Shown piece by piece: positions 30,925 to 40,907 of a stretch of 64,000 bases of DNA. The stretch comes from Arthrobacter mobilis (GTDB lineage Bacteria; Actinomycetota; Actinomycetes; Actinomycetales; Micrococcaceae). Within the stretch, counting starts at the first letter, position 1. Every line of letters starts with the position of its first letter. Position numbers and translations under genes: made by a program. The stretch lies in the NCBI RefSeq assembly GCF_012395835.1, contig NZ_JAAZSQ010000018.1, positions 30,960 through 94,959 on the forward strand, read 5' to 3'. The notes under the pieces were generated by a model, which was given only the letters and a program-made list of their open reading frames with translations, had not been told where the DNA came from and made no database searches.

Positions 30925-31743
30925 TCAGGCCTGGGCGGCGATGGCGGCGGCGCCGGCTGCGCGGAATGTCGCAATGGCTTCCGTAGGGTCGCTGCCCTTG
31001 ACCAGTGCCTCGCCCACCAGTACGGCGTGGGCGCCGTGGGCCGCGTAGTGTTCGACGTCGGCGGCGTCCCGGACGCCGGACTCGGCCACCACCACGGCGC
31101 CGGCGGGGATCCTGCCGGCCAGGGCGGCGAAGATGGAGCGGTCCACGTCCAGGGTCTTCAGGTTGCGTACGTTGACCCCGATGATGCGGGCGCCGGCGGC
31201 CACGGCCCGGTCGATCTCCTCGGAGGTGTGCGTCTCCACCAGGGCGTTCATGCCCAGCTCATGGGTCAGCGCCAGGAAGCTGCGCAGCTGCACGTCGTCC
31301 AGCGCCGCCACAATGAGCAGGACCAGGTCCGCGCCGTGGGCGCGCGCTTCCCAGATCTGGTACTCGTCGACGGTGAAGTCCTTGCGCAGCAGCGGAATGC
31401 CGACGGCGGCGCGCACGGCGTCGAAGTCCGCCAGCGAACCGTTGAAGCGCCGCTGCTCGGTCAGCACGCTGATCACGGCTGCGCCGCCGCGCTCGTAGCG
31501 GACCGCCAGCTCGGCAGGATCGGCGATGTCGGCCAAGGCACCCTTGGACGGGCTCTTGCGCTTGACCTCGGCGATGACCTCCAGCTGCGCCCGGGCGGGA
31601 TCGGCACCGCCGAGGGCGGCATGCGCGTCCCGCGGCGCCGGCGCCTGGGCGGCAAGCTGCTTAAGTTCGGCCAGCGGCACCTGGGCCTGGCGCGCCTGAA
31701 GGTCCTCGCGTACCCCGGCGATGATCTCGTCGAGAACCGTCAC
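30925..31743 (-). CDS. trpC: Indole-3-glycerol phosphate synthase
   Basis: 272 aa, single-domain TIM barrel. It closes the indole ring from Cd[14 protein letters not shown] holds catalytic Glu and Lys; [13 protein letters not shown] holds the other Lys; [12 protein letters not shown] is the phosphate region. The GTG at 31743 lies 2 bases after the previous stop. Confidence 0.95.
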   Translation of the reverse strand: MTVLDEIIAGVREDLQARQAQVPLAELKQLAAQAPAPRDAHAALGGADPARAQLEVIAEVKRKSPSKGALADIADPAELAVRYERGGAAVISVLTEQRRFNGSLADFDAVRAAVGIPLLRKDFTVDEYQIWEARAHGADLVLLIVAALDDVQLRSFLALTHELGMNALVETHTSEEIDRAVAAGARIIGVNVRNLKTLDVDRSIFAALAGRIPAGAVVVAESGVRDAADVEHYAAHGAHAVLVGEALVKGSDPTEAIATFRAAGAAAIAAQA

Positions 31744-31745
31744 TC

Positions 31746-32021
31746 TCAGTGCCCGCGATTCTTCAGCTTGCTGCCGCCCACGCCATATCCGGCCTTCTTC
31801 ATGATCCCGCCCACGATCAGGCCGACCACCATGACGGCGATGGAAATCCAGAAGACCAGGTGGCTGGCGATAATGAAGCCTATGGCGGCGGCGACGGCCC
31901 CGACCAACATGATCAGCACGCAGGTCCAGGCCGCCGGGCTGTTGCCGTGGCCGATGGGCTCGGCGTGGATGTCCACGACGCCCTCGTCCTGCTGTGCCTG
32001 GCTGGTGGCGGTGTTGGCCAT
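31746..32021 (-). CDS. HGxxPAAW family membrane protein
   Basis: 91 aa. The motif GHGNSPAAW lies just before two hydrophobic segments, and a short basic tail follows. Function unknown. This family is a regular member of the trp operon in Micrococcaceae. AGGGAG precedes the ATG. Confidence 0.85.
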   Translation of the reverse strand: MANTATSQAQQDEGVVDIHAEPIGHGNSPAAWTCVLIMLVGAVAAAIGFIIASHLVFWISIAVMVVGLIVGGIMKKAGYGVGGSKLKNRGH

Positions 32022-32117
32022 GGTAAATCTCCCTCGAGTACGTTGCTTGTCTTTATTCTGCCATTGTTTGGGACAGGCTCCGGCCACCGCGGTCCCGTGC
32101 CGCCGGTGCCCGCCGCT

Positions 32118-32753
32118 TTAGTCGGTGGGGTCCTTGCCCCGGCTCAGCTGATCCCAGCTGTCGATCTCGTCCACCGGTCCGGTCCGGTCCGCCGGGCTGC
32201 CGTCGGCCTTCCGCGGCCCGGTCCCGGCGCGCGGGGACGCGCCGTACTTCCGCGCTGCCGGCCAGTACCGTCCGGCGGCCAGGATCCACGCCCCGCACAG
32301 CATCATCAGGACTCCGGCCACCGCCGCCAGGGACGGGAAGACGGTGAGCTCGATGGCCGCGTCCCCGCCGGTCATGCCCGTGGCCTTGCCGACCGCGGCC
32401 GAAGCCGCCGCGGCGGGATCGGCCAGCATGCCGGCGCTGGTCCAGGCGATGCCAAGTCCGGCCAGGGCCAACAGCACGGCCGTCACCACCCGGGCCACCC
32501 GGCCGGCAATCGAGCTGGCCAGCGCCGCGGCCACGCCCACCAGCGCAAACGCCGTGACCGAGGTGGCCGCATCGCTGCCGGCCACGCTCAGGTCCGGGGT
32601 CTGCACCCCGCCCTGGGGCAGCCTCACGTACAGCCAGGTCTGCGTGGTGGTGGCGAAGGCCGCCAGCGGGACCAGCACGGAGGCCAGTACGACGGTACCC
32701 TTGCGCCGCCAGGCCGGAGCACGCTTTGGGTGCCCGGTCGCTGAGGAACTCAC
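32118..32753 (-). CDS. Trp-operon-associated membrane protein (TIGR02234-like)
   Basis: 211 aa. About four hydrophobic segments (near 22-40, 66-88, 90-110 and 140-160). The extracytoplasmic loop after the first segment has TQTWLYVRLP. The C-terminus is charged. Function unknown. The GTG overlaps the trpE stop. Confidence 0.8.
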   Translation of the reverse strand: MSSSATGHPKRAPAWRRKGTVVLASVLVPLAAFATTTQTWLYVRLPQGGVQTPDLSVAGSDAATSVTAFALVGVAAALASSIAGRVARVVTAVLLALAGLGIAWTSAGMLADPAAAASAAVGKATGMTGGDAAIELTVFPSLAAVAGVLMMLCGAWILAAGRYWPAARKYGASPRAGTGPRKADGSPADRTGPVDEIDSWDQLSRGKDPTD

Positions 32754-34324
32754 GGGGCCGGTTCCTGGACGGCCAGGACCGCCGGGTCGGCTGGCTGCAG
32801 CCGGGCGGCCAGCGCGACGGCGCGCAGCGGGGCTGCCGCCTTGTTCACCGTCTCCAGCGCCTCGGCGTCCAGCTGCGAGTCGGCGACAATGCCGCCGCCG
32901 GACTGCACGTAGGCCTTGCCGTTGCGCAGCAGGGCCGAACGGATCGCGATCGCCATGTCCATGTCCCCGGCGAAGTCCAGGTAGCCGACCACGCCGCCGT
33001 AGATCCCCCGGCGGTGCGGTTCAAGTTCGTCCAGCAGCCGCAGGGCACGGGGCTTGGGCGCTCCCGAGAGCGTGCCGGCAGGGAAGGTCGCGGCCAGCAC
33101 ATCGTAGGCAGTCTTGTCCGGGGAGAGCCGGCCCACCACGGTGGAGACCAGGTGCATGATGTGACTGAACTTCTCCACCTCCATGAACTGGGTGACGTCC
33201 ACCGTGCCCGGGTCGCAGACCTTGGAAATGTCATTGCGGGCCAGATCCACGAGCATCAGGTGTTCGGCCCGTTCCTTCTGGTCCGCCAGCAGTTCCTCCG
33301 CCAGCTCGCGGTCCTGCTCGACCGTGCGTCCGCGCGGCCGGGAGCCGGCGATCGGATGGGTGACCACTTCGTCGCCGGTGACGGTGACCAGGGCCTCGGG
33401 CGAGGAACCCACGATCGAATAGCCGTTGCCGTCGGCGTCCTCGAAGCTGAACAGGTACATGTACGGGCTCGGATTCAGGTTCCGCAGCACCCGGTAGACG
33501 TCCAGGGCCGGGGCCGCGCAGTCCATCTCGAAGCGCCGGGAGATGACCACCTGGAACACCTCGCCGTCCACAATGGCTTCCTTGCCGCGCTCCACGGCGG
33601 CCTTGTAGCGGTCCTCGGCCCACCGGTGGGTGACCTCGGCCATCAGCCCCGCGGTGTCCATGGGCTCTCCGGTGAGTACCGAGACCTGCTGTGCCAGCGG
33701 GGCTGTCAGTTCGCCCAGCATCCGCTGGATCCGCCGGACGGCATCCTGCCAGGCCTCGTCCACGCGTTCGTCGCTGCCGTCGAAATTGATGGCATTGGCG
33801 ATCAGCGTCACGCTGCCTTCGGCATTGTCGTGCACGGCCAGGTCGGTGACCAGGCACATGGCCAGCTCGGGCAGGTCCAGGTCGTCCTCGGGCGGGCTGG
33901 TGAGCCGCTCCCAGTGCCGCACGGCCTCCCAGCCGACAAAGCCCACCAGGCCCGAGGTGAGCGGCGGCAGGCCCTCGAACCGCTCCGTCTGCAGGGCCTC
34001 CACCGTGGCGCGCAGCGCCTCCACCGGGTTGCCGTCCAGCGGCAGCCCGGCCGGCGGTTCGCCCAGCCAGTGCGCCTGGCCGTCCCGGGTGGTGAGCACG
34101 GCGCGCGAGTGCGTACCGATGAAGGAATAGCGCGACCAGACCCCGCCCACCGCTGCGGACTCGAGCAGGAAGGTGCCCGGCTGCCCGCCGCCCAGCTTGC
34201 GGTAGAGCGAAATCGGCGTCAGGTCGTCGGCGAGGACCTTCACCGTCACCGGAACCACGCGGTGGCCGGCCGCCAGCGCGCGGAACTCCTCGAGCGTGGG
34301 GCTGATGACCCCGAATTCCTGCAT
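32750..34324 (-). CDS. trpE: Anthranilate synthase component I
   Basis: 524 aa. With a glutaminase partner (not in this window) it turns chorismate into anthranilate. The N-terminal domain has LLES, part of the tryptophan feedback site. The chorismate-binding domain has HPIAGSRPRG and GAPKPRALRLLDELEPHRRG. The ATG overlaps the hisI stop. No leader peptide is visible, so control would rest on feedback or a promoter before hisI. Confidence 0.95.
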   Translation of the reverse strand: MQEFGVISPTLEEFRALAAGHRVVPVTVKVLADDLTPISLYRKLGGGQPGTFLLESAAVGGVWSRYSFIGTHSRAVLTTRDGQAHWLGEPPAGLPLDGNPVEALRATVEALQTERFEGLPPLTSGLVGFVGWEAVRHWERLTSPPEDDLDLPELAMCLVTDLAVHDNAEGSVTLIANAINFDGSDERVDEAWQDAVRRIQRMLGELTAPLAQQVSVLTGEPMDTAGLMAEVTHRWAEDRYKAAVERGKEAIVDGEVFQVVISRRFEMDCAAPALDVYRVLRNLNPSPYMYLFSFEDADGNGYSIVGSSPEALVTVTGDEVVTHPIAGSRPRGRTVEQDRELAEELLADQKERAEHLMLVDLARNDISKVCDPGTVDVTQFMEVEKFSHIMHLVSTVVGRLSPDKTAYDVLAATFPAGTLSGAPKPRALRLLDELEPHRRGIYGGVVGYLDFAGDMDMAIAIRSALLRNGKAYVQSGGGIVADSQLDAEALETVNKAAAPLRAVALAARLQPADPAVLAVQEPAP

Positions 34325-34758
34325 CAGCGCACCCCCTCGGCTCCGGGTGCCGGCGCGCCGGAGCCAATGACGGCGTCGAGCCGGCGGTCGTCGAAGCAGG
34401 TGCGGGTGCCGGTGTGGCAGGCGGCGCCGACCTGGTCAACCTTGACCAGCAGGGCATCGCCGTCGCAGTCCAGCGACACGGACTTGACCCACTGCACGTG
34501 GCCGGACGTATCCCCCTTGCGCCAGTACTCCTGGCGGGACCGGGAGTAATAGGTGGCGCGGCCGGTGGTCAGCGTGCGGTGAAGGGCCTCGTCGTCCATC
34601 CAGCCGAGCATGAGCACCTCGTCGGTATCATGCTGCTGGACGATCGCCGCCACCAGGCCGGCAGGGTCGCGCTTGAGCCGCGCGGCTACCTCGGCCGGCA
34701 GCGCGGTGGAACCGGCGGCTGCGGGCATGGTTTTCTGGGGATCAGTTTGGGAGGACAT
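34324..34758 (-). CDS. hisI: Phosphoribosyl-AMP cyclohydrolase
   Basis: 144 aa. Third step of histidine synthesis. The metal-binding Asp/Cys elements are SLDCDGD and CHTGTRTC. About 25 residues before [12 protein letters not shown] are variable. hisF, hisG and hisE are elsewhere in the window, so the his genes are split. Confidence 0.93.
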   Translation of the reverse strand: MSSQTDPQKTMPAAAGSTALPAEVAARLKRDPAGLVAAIVQQHDTDEVLMLGWMDDEALHRTLTTGRATYYSRSRQEYWRKGDTSGHVQWVKSVSLDCDGDALLVKVDQVGAACHTGTRTCFDDRRLDAVIGSGAPAPGAEGVR

Positions 34759-34773
34759 CCCTACCAGTCTATC

Positions 34774-34804
34774 TGTCGAGGGACCCGCCGTGAGCGAAGC
34801 GAGC
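34774..34804 (+). repeat. Intergenic repeat A, copy 1
   Basis: A 31-bp sequence beginning TGTCGAGGGACCCGCCGTGA, identical to 34889-34919. It contains GCGAAGCGAGC-type short palindromes. Confidence 0.75.
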
Positions 34805-34807
34805 GGC

Positions 34808-34839
34808 GGGAGACAGATGGACGCTACAGGAGTGACGCC
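34808..34839 (+). repeat. Intergenic repeat B, copy 1
   Basis: A 32-bp sequence beginning GGGAGACAGATGGACGCTAC. It matches 34975-35006 with one mismatch. Confidence 0.75.
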
Positions 34840-34888
34840 CCCGTCATAGCGACTTCGTCGCCACGACGGGCCCCTCGCGTCCCTCCCT

Positions 34889-34919
34889 TGTCGAGGGACC
34901 CGCCGTGAGCGAAGCGAGC
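34889..34919 (+). repeat. Intergenic repeat A, copy 2
   Basis: Identical to 34774-34804. The order A-B-A-B shows a partial duplication of the hisI upstream region. Confidence 0.75.
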
Positions 34920-34974
34920 TAAGGGAGCGGCCAGGGGTCCCCGCACGCGGAGCGTGTGGGGCAGGCGGCGAACG

Positions 34975-35006
34975 GGGAGACAGATGGACGCTACGGGAGT
35001 GACGCC
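34975..35006 (+). repeat. Intergenic repeat B, copy 2
   Basis: Second copy of the 32-bp unit, one mismatch (CTACGGG for CTACAGG). It ends 33 bases before the next start codon. Confidence 0.75.
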
Positions 35007-35039
35007 GTGCGGCGGCGCTTCATGCTAGGTTCAGCATTG

Positions 35040-35684
35040 ATGCATTTCGTAGACCCGTCCCGCGAAGTCCTGGCCGAAACGCTGCTGGCGGCCGGCCCGG
35101 GATCCCCCACGCTGTGCGCCGGCTGGCAGACCGAGGAGCTCGCAGCTCATCTCTACCTGCGCGAGCACCGGCCCGTGGTGGCCCTGGGCAACGTGGTCAA
35201 GCCGCTGGCCGGAGTTTCCGACCGTGCCGTCCGGAAACTGGCGAGCAAGTCGCGCGCCGCCGACACCTACGCGGCCTTGGTCCGGGCCTTCCTGGCCGGT
35301 CCGCCCAGGCTCAGCCCCCTGCACTTGAAGCCGGTCGCCAAGGCGGCGAACCTGATCGAGTACTTCGTCCACACCGAGGACGTGCGCCGTGCCTCTTCGC
35401 GCTGGGCGCCGCGCGCCCTGGACGGGAACTACTCGGAGGCCTTGTGGAACGAACTGGTCAAGCGGGCGGCGTTCCTGTACCGCGGCGTCGACCTGGGGAT
35501 CATCCTGGTCCGGCCGGACGGGCCGCGGCATGTGGCCAAGCGCGCGCCCGTCTCGGTGGCAATCGTCGGCGAGCCCGGCGAACTGCTGATGCACGCCCAC
35601 GGCCGGACCCGGCACGCCCTCGTCACCTATGAGGGCCAGCCGGATGCCGTCGCCCTGCTCGAAAGTGCCGAAATCGGGCTGTAG
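35040..35684 (+). CDS. TIGR03085-type metal-binding protein (DinB/maleylpyruvate-isomerase-like)
   Basis: 214 aa. A helical-bundle protein of the mycothiol-linked DinB-like group: CAGWQTEELAAHLYLREHRP and a later EYFVHTEDVRRA fit the metal-binding histidine pattern. Function unknown. The ATG at 35040 lies 8 bases after TAGGTT (35026-35031), a likely -10, so the mRNA may be leaderless; an upstream in-frame ATG is at 35022. Confidence 0.75.
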   Translation: MHFVDPSREVLAETLLAAGPGSPTLCAGWQTEELAAHLYLREHRPVVALGNVVKPLAGVSDRAVRKLASKSRAADTYAALVRAFLAGPPRLSPLHLKPVAKAANLIEYFVHTEDVRRASSRWAPRALDGNYSEALWNELVKRAAFLYRGVDLGIILVRPDGPRHVAKRAPVSVAIVGEPGELLMHAHGRTRHALVTYEGQPDAVALLESAEIGL

Positions 35685-35738
35685 GGACCAGCCTGCCCGG
35701 GGCCTGGGGCCGACCGTGAGGGACGCGGGTCGACCGCG

Positions 35739-36179
35739 CTAGGACTTTCCCGGGCGCTCCCATACGGCGACCGGCCCCTCGACCAGCGTGAACAGCGGAT
35801 GCGGATCGGGCCGCAGGACCTCCGCCCAGCGGGTTGCGATATCCGGACTGCGCACTTCGAGCTTGCGCATCAAGTGGTTCCACTCGTAGTCCAACTGCCC
35901 GATTTCCAGCGACAGCAGCACCGGCCGGGGCGGCAGGTGGAGGACCTTGCTGCGGTCGAACCGGTAGCCGCGCGAGCCAGCCTCATCCGCAATGCTCAAA
36001 AGGTACGCGCCGACAGCCTGCAGCGGGGACGGCTGGGAGCGGAAGCGCGCCAACTGCGGATGCATGGTGTATCCGCGGGTGGCCCCATTGAGCACGGCCT
36101 GCGCCAGCAGCGCTTCGCGCCAACAGGCGGTCAGCGCCTGCCGGTCCAGGTAACGGGGATGGACGGACCACAATCTCAC
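35739..36179 (-). CDS. Pyrimidine-dimer DNA glycosylase-like protein
   Basis: 146 aa from the GTG at 36179. The family (pfam03013) usually begins with a RLWSxHPxYLD motif, which here is RLWSVHPRYLDRQAL; CWREALLAQAVL and HPQLARF follow. Members relate to T4 endonuclease V-type repair enzymes, but activity is unproven for most. Convergent with the preceding + strand gene. Confidence 0.8.
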   Translation of the reverse strand: MRLWSVHPRYLDRQALTACWREALLAQAVLNGATRGYTMHPQLARFRSQPSPLQAVGAYLLSIADEAGSRGYRFDRSKVLHLPPRPVLLSLEIGQLDYEWNHLMRKLEVRSPDIATRWAEVLRPDPHPLFTLVEGPVAVWERPGKS

Positions 36180-36232
36180 GAAAATCAACCTTAGCGCGGC
36201 GCCGGCGGACAAGCGTTCCTTCCGGCCCGGAT

Positions 36233-37003
36233 TCAGCGGACAGGGAAACCGGCGTCCTGGATGGCCTTCTTGACCTGGGCGATCGCGTCGTCCGGGCCGA
36301 AGTGGAACACCGAGGCCGCCAACACTGCGTCAGCACCGGCCGCCACCGCCGGCGGGAAGTGCTCGGGCTTGCCGGCACCGCCCGAGGCAATCAGCGGCAC
36401 CTTCACCGCGGCGCGCACCGCGGCGATCATCTCCAGGTCGAAACCGTCCTTGGTGCCGTCGGCGTCGATGGAGTTGAGCAGGATTTCGCCCACCCCGCGG
36501 TCGGCTGCCTCCCGGGCCCAGGCGACGGCGTCGATTCCGGTGCCCTTGCGTCCGCCGTGGGTGGTCACCTCGAAGCCGGAGGGAACGCCAGCCCCGGGCG
36601 CCCGGCGGGCGTCCAGCGACAGCACCAGCACCTGGGAGCCGAAGTGCCGGGTGATCTCGTCAATCACTTCCGGGCGGGCCACCGCGGCGGTGTTGATGGC
36701 TGCCTTGTCCGCGCCGTAGCGCAGCAGCTTGTCCACGTCCGCCACCTCGCGCACGCCGCCGCCGACGGTCAGCGGAATGAAGACTTCCTCCGCGGTGCGC
36801 GCCACCACGTCGAAGGTGGTTTCGCGGTTGCCCGAGGACGCGGTCACGTCCAGGAAGGTCAGCTCGTCGGCGCCGGCGCGGTCGTAGCGGTGGGCCAGCT
36901 CCACCGGATCCCCGGCATCGCGCAGGCCCTCGAAGTTGATACCCTTGACCACCCGGCCGGCGTCGACGTCCAGGCAGGGAATGACTCGGATTGCAACGCT
37001 CAT
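36233..37003 (-). CDS. hisF: Imidazole glycerol phosphate synthase cyclase subunit
   Basis: 256-aa TIM barrel. Catalytic Asp residues are in [14 protein letters not shown] and VLSLDARR; phosphate sites include TVGGGVREV and ASGGAGK. It acts with HisH, which is not in the window. It follows hisG closely. Confidence 0.95.
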   Translation of the reverse strand: MSVAIRVIPCLDVDAGRVVKGINFEGLRDAGDPVELAHRYDRAGADELTFLDVTASSGNRETTFDVVARTAEEVFIPLTVGGGVREVADVDKLLRYGADKAAINTAAVARPEVIDEITRHFGSQVLVLSLDARRAPGAGVPSGFEVTTHGGRKGTGIDAVAWAREAADRGVGEILLNSIDADGTKDGFDLEMIAAVRAAVKVPLIASGGAGKPEHFPPAVAAGADAVLAASVFHFGPDDAIAQVKKAIQDAGFPVR

Positions 37004-37016
37004 TATTGACTCCCGG

Positions 37017-37859
37017 CTAGATGCGGCAGGCGTGGATGGAGCTGACCAGGATGGCGCGGGCGCCCAGTTCGTAGAGCTCGTCCATGATGCGGTTGGTCTG
37101 GTTGCGCTTGACCATGGACCGCACGGCAACCCAGTCGGTGTCCCGCAGCGGGGACACGGTGGGGGATTCCAGGCCGGGGGTCAGGGCGGCGGCCTCCTCG
37201 ACCAGTTCCTTGCGCACGTCGTAGTCCATCATCACGTACTCGCGGGCCACGATCACCCCGCGCAGCCGGCGGATCAGCACGTCCAGGCCAGCGGCAGCCT
37301 CACCTGGGCGTCCGATCAGCACCGCCTCGGACTTCAGGATCGGCTCGCCGAAGATCTCCATCCCGGCGGCCTTGAGCGTGTTGCCGGTTTCCACGACGTC
37401 GGCGATGGCGTCGGCCACGCCCAGGCGCACGGAGGATTCCACTGCCCCATCCAGCCGGACCACCTTGGCTTCGACGCCGCGGTCGGCCAGGTAGGAGCGC
37501 AGCAGTCCGTCGTAGCTGGTTGCGAGCCGCCGACCATGCAGCTGCGTGACATCGGTGAACTCGCCGACGGGCCCGGCGAAGCGGAAGGTGGAGCCCCCGA
37601 AGCCCAGGGTCAGCAGCTCCTCGGCTTCGACCTGGGCGTCCAGGAACAGGTCGCGCCCGGTAATGCCCACGTCCAGGGTGCCGGTGCCCACGTAGACGGC
37701 AATGTCGCGCGGGCGCAGGTAGAAGAATTCAATGTCGTTGTCCGGATCCACCATCACCAGTTCGCGGCTGTCGCGGCGCTGGCGGTAGCCGGCCTCGGAG
37801 AGCATGCCGGAGGCGGCTTCGGACAGGGAACCTTTGTTGGGAACTGCTACGCGGAGCAT
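37017..37859 (-). CDS. hisG: ATP phosphoribosyltransferase (long form)
   Basis: 280 aa. First step of histidine synthesis. [11 protein letters not shown] at the start and the Asp/Glu/Thr-rich [18 protein letters not shown] site are visible. The C-terminal about 75 residues are the regulatory domain of the long, histidine-inhibited form. Confidence 0.95.
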   Translation of the reverse strand: MLRVAVPNKGSLSEAASGMLSEAGYRQRRDSRELVMVDPDNDIEFFYLRPRDIAVYVGTGTLDVGITGRDLFLDAQVEAEELLTLGFGGSTFRFAGPVGEFTDVTQLHGRRLATSYDGLLRSYLADRGVEAKVVRLDGAVESSVRLGVADAIADVVETGNTLKAAGMEIFGEPILKSEAVLIGRPGEAAAGLDVLIRRLRGVIVAREYVMMDYDVRKELVEEAAALTPGLESPTVSPLRDTDWVAVRSMVKRNQTNRIMDELYELGARAILVSSIHACRI

Positions 37860-37975
37860 GTCAGGACTTTCTGCTTCAAGGATCGGCCGGTTCGCGGCCG
37901 GGGGCCGGGGACTGGGCTGAGGCGGAACACCGCCCGTCCATCCGGCAATGCCGGTGGAGCGGGGGCAGCGTACCG

Positions 37976-38239
37976 CTAAAGATGCTTGTAGACGTCTTCC
38001 AGGTTCAGGCCCTTGGCCAGCATCAGCACCTGCAAATGGTAGAGCAGCTGGGAAATTTCCTCGGCCGCGGCCTCGTCGGACTCGTATTCCGCCGCCATCC
38101 AGACCTCGGCGGCCTCCTCGACTACCTTCTTTCCGATGCCGTGGATGCCCGAGTCCAGCTCGGCAACGGTACGGGAGCCGGCGGGGCGCTGCTGCGCTTT
38201 CTCGCTCAGCTCGGCAAAGAGGGTATCGAAGGATTTCAC
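37976..38239 (-). CDS. hisE: Phosphoribosyl-ATP pyrophosphatase
   Basis: 87 aa, a stand-alone MazG-like enzyme. [18 protein letters not shown] and [19 protein letters not shown] contain the acidic metal ligands. It lies upstream of hisG with a 116-base gap. Confidence 0.93.
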   Translation of the reverse strand: MKSFDTLFAELSEKAQQRPAGSRTVAELDSGIHGIGKKVVEEAAEVWMAAEYESDEAAAEEISQLLYHLQVLMLAKGLNLEDVYKHL

Positions 38240-38324
38240 GCTCTCAAGGTTACGTCAGCCCACCGCCGCCGCCACAAACGCCGCCCGGCTATGTGACGAA
38301 CACCTCCCCGGCCGAAAATCAGCC

Positions 38325-38376
38325 GCTCCCGAAGCGTGGAGTGGGGCGTGAGGGCCCCACTCCACGCTTCGGGAGC
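38325..38376 (-). terminator. 23-bp perfect hairpin after ribH
   Basis: Arms 38325-38347 and 38354-38376 are perfectly complementary with a 6-base loop. It begins 9 bases after the ribH stop and separates the rib genes from hisE. It lacks a T run. Confidence 0.7.
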
Positions 38377-38385
38377 GCCCCCATC

Positions 38386-38868
38386 TCAGACGCCGAGGCC
38401 GCGGAGGGTGGCGGCGGTCGCCAGAGCGGCGCTGACCGCTTCGTGGCCCTTGTCCTCGGAAGAGCCTTCCAGGCCGGCGCGGTCCAGGCCCTGCTGCTCC
38501 GTGTCGCAGGTGAGCACGCCGAAGCCGACGGGCTTGCCGGTGGCCACGCTGACGCTGGTCAGCCCGCTGGTGGCGGCGTCGCAGACGTACTCGAAGTGCG
38601 GGGTGCCCCCGCGGATGACGACGCCGAGGGCCACCACGGCGTCGTAGTGCGGTGCCAGCCGGGCCGCCGCGACCGGCAGCTCGAAGGCCCCGGGAACCCG
38701 GACCAGCGCCGGCTCGGCGATGCCGGCCTCGGCGGCCGCGCGCAGGGCGCCGGCCACCAGGCCGTCCATGATCTGCGTGTGCCAGCTGGCGGCGACGATC
38801 GCCAGCTTCAGCTCGCCGCCGGTCTTCACGGAAGAAATGTCGATGGCAGGTGCGCCCTGACCGCTCAT
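38386..38868 (-). CDS. ribH: 6,7-dimethyl-8-ribityllumazine synthase
   Basis: 160 aa. It joins the ribityl pyrimidine with dihydroxybutanone phosphate. [11 protein letters not shown] and [16 protein letters not shown] are family-typical, including the catalytic His. Last gene of the riboswitch-controlled rib operon. Confidence 0.95.
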   Translation of the reverse strand: MSGQGAPAIDISSVKTGGELKLAIVAASWHTQIMDGLVAGALRAAAEAGIAEPALVRVPGAFELPVAAARLAPHYDAVVALGVVIRGGTPHFEYVCDAATSGLTSVSVATGKPVGFGVLTCDTEQQGLDRAGLEGSSEDKGHEAVSAALATAATLRGLGV

Positions 38869-38899
38869 AGATGATGTCCTTACTGTCGTGGGTGTGGTG

Positions 38900-39583
38900 T
38901 CAGCTTTGCTGGACCGGGTTGTCCTCAAGCAGGGACAGCCGGTGGTCCATGCGGTCCCGCTTGGTCTGCAGGTAGCGCCGGTTGTGCTCGCGTGAGGGCA
39001 CTTCGGAGGAGACCATTTCCGCGACCGTGATGCCCAGGTCCTCCAGCTTGTCGCGCTTGGCCGGGTTGTTGCTCAGCAGCCGGACGGACTGCATGCCCAT
39101 CGCCTGCAGGATGGCCGCGGCGGCCCGGTAGTCCCGCGCGTCCACCGGCAGGCCCAGCTGTTCGTTGGCCTCCACCGTGTCCGCCCCGGCTTCCTGCAGG
39201 GCATAGGCCCGCATCTTGTTGGCCAGCCCGATCCCCCGGCCCTCCTGGCCGCGCAGGTAGAGCACAGTGCCGCCTTGCTCGGCGATGAGCGAGAGCGCCT
39301 GGTCCAGCTGTTCGCCGCAGTCGCAGCGGTAGGAGCCGAACACGTCCCCGGTCAGGCACTCCGAGTGCAGGCGCACCAGCGGAGCCTCGGACGCCGGCAC
39401 CGGCGAGCTGATGCTCAGGTGCTCCACGCTCGTGGCCGCGTCCGTCCACGCCCGGACGGTGAAGACGCCGAAGGCGGTCGGCAGCTGGACCGCGGGCCCG
39501 CCGGAGACAGGCTCGGGAAGAACCACGGCGGCTCCTGCCGGCTGCCGGCCGTCCCCGGTCCCGCCGGTGAAGACGCCGCTCAT
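38900..39583 (-). CDS. ribA: GTP cyclohydrolase II
   Basis: 227 aa. It opens the GTP imidazole ring. The zinc site is [25 protein letters not shown] holds the catalytic Arg/Tyr region. Here it is a separate gene from ribB; in many bacteria the two are fused. The ATG overlaps the ribB stop (ATGA). Confidence 0.94.
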   Translation of the reverse strand: MSGVFTGGTGDGRQPAGAAVVLPEPVSGGPAVQLPTAFGVFTVRAWTDAATSVEHLSISSPVPASEAPLVRLHSECLTGDVFGSYRCDCGEQLDQALSLIAEQGGTVLYLRGQEGRGIGLANKMRAYALQEAGADTVEANEQLGLPVDARDYRAAAAILQAMGMQSVRLLSNNPAKRDKLEDLGITVAEMVSSEVPSREHNRRYLQTKRDRMDHRLSLLEDNPVQQS

Positions 39584-40251
39584 GACGGCCGCTCCGAGGC
39601 AGCGCCGATGCCCGCCGGCTCGGCGGCGGACAGGTAGCCGGCGAGGTTTTCGATGGAGACCAGCGGGAGGCCGAACTCGTCGGCGAAGGCCCGCAGGGCC
39701 GGCAGGCGCATCATGTCGCCGTCGTCGTGGACCAGCTCGGCGATGACGCCCACCGGAGCCCGCCCGCCCAGCCGGCACAGGTCCACCGCGGCCTCGGTAT
39801 GCCCTCGGCGCTCCAGCACGCCGCCGTCGACCGCGCGCAGCGGGAACATGTGTCCGGGACGGGTCAGGTCCGCGGCGGTGCAGTCGGGGGAGGCCAACAG
39901 CGCGGCAGTCAGCGCGCGGTCCGCGGCGCTGATGCCGGTAGTCACACCGGCGGTGGCATCGCAGGAGACCGTGTAGGCGGTGCCCTTGGCGTCCTGGTTG
40001 ACCTCCACCATCGGCGGCAGGCCGAGTTCGTCCGCGCGCGATCCGGGCATCGGAATGCAGACCACCCCGGAGGTGTGGCGGATGGTCCAGCCCATCAGGG
40101 ACGGGGTGGCCGCGTCCGCGGCGAAGATGATGTCGCCCTCGTTCTCGCGGTCCTCGTCATCGACCACCACCACGGGGCGGCCGGCGGCGATGGCCGAGAT
40201 GGCCAGTTCGATCGCGTCCAGCCGGATGGCCGGTTCGACGGCGGCGCTCAC
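39580..40251 (-). CDS. ribB: 3,4-dihydroxy-2-butanone-4-phosphate synthase
   Basis: 223 aa. [15 protein letters not shown] and the later RPGHMFPL and [11 protein letters not shown] motifs hold the Mg and catalytic residues. GTG start overlapping the ribE stop. Separate from ribA. Confidence 0.94.
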   Translation of the reverse strand: MSAAVEPAIRLDAIELAISAIAAGRPVVVVDDEDRENEGDIIFAADAATPSLMGWTIRHTSGVVCIPMPGSRADELGLPPMVEVNQDAKGTAYTVSCDATAGVTTGISAADRALTAALLASPDCTAADLTRPGHMFPLRAVDGGVLERRGHTEAAVDLCRLGGRAPVGVIAELVHDDGDMMRLPALRAFADEFGLPLVSIENLAGYLSAAEPAGIGAASERPS

Positions 40252-40907
40252 CGGGCACCCCCTGCGGCAGCAGTGGTGCCGGCGGGGACCGCGAACGCGA
40301 GCAGGCGCTCGGCGTACTTGGCCAGCACGTCCACCTCCAGGTTCACCGGGTCCCCGGGCTGCTTGCTCCCGAGACCGGTTTCGGCCAGCGTCGTCGGGAT
40401 CAAACCAACCTCGAACCAGGCCTGCCCGGCGGCACCGGCCGGGCTGACCGCCGTCACGGTCAGGGAAACCCCGTCCACGGCGATGGAGCCCTTTTCGGCG
40501 ATGTACCTGGCCAGGGGCTGCGGGACCGCGAAGCGCAGCCGCTCCCATTCCCCCTTGTCCTCGCGCTCGAGCAGGCTGCCAACGCCGTCGACATGCCCCT
40601 GCACCACGTGCCCGTCCAGCCGGCCCCCGGCCGGAACGCAGCGCTCGAGGTTCACCTTCATGCCCGCGGCCAGCCCGCCCGTCGTCGTGCGGGCCAGGGT
40701 CTCCCCCATCACGTCCACGCTCACCTGGCCGCCGCCGATGGACACCGCCGTCAGGCAGACGCCGTTGACGGCAATCGAGCCGCCCAGCTCCAGGTCCTTG
40801 CCGGTGGCCGGAGCGCTGAAGGTCAGCACCGCCGAATCCGTTTCAGGGCGCAGCACGAGCGATTCCACCCTGCCGCGTTCGGTGATAATTCCGGTAAACA
40901 TCCTCAT
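40248..40907 (-). CDS. ribE: Riboflavin synthase alpha chain
   Basis: 219 aa. Two lumazine-binding repeats, each with a MFTG/ERCV-like start and [11 protein letters not shown] or [11 protein letters not shown]. The family usually begins MFTGI; the ATG two codons upstream (40907) has GAAAGG and overlaps the ribD stop, so it is preferred. Confidence 0.94.
   Translation of the reverse strand: MRMFTGIITERGRVESLVLRPETDSAVLTFSAPATGKDLELGGSIAVNGVCLTAVSIGGGQVSVDVMGETLARTTTGGLAAGMKVNLERCVPAGGRLDGHVVQGHVDGVGSLLEREDKGEWERLRFAVPQPLARYIAEKGSIAVDGVSLTVTAVSPAGAAGQAWFEVGLIPTTLAETGLGSKQPGDPVNLEVDVLAKYAERLLAFAVPAGTTAAAGGAR

Noticed and set aside
32750..34758. Trp attenuator or leader peptide before trpE
   Set aside because: trpE overlaps hisI directly, which leaves no space for a leader.
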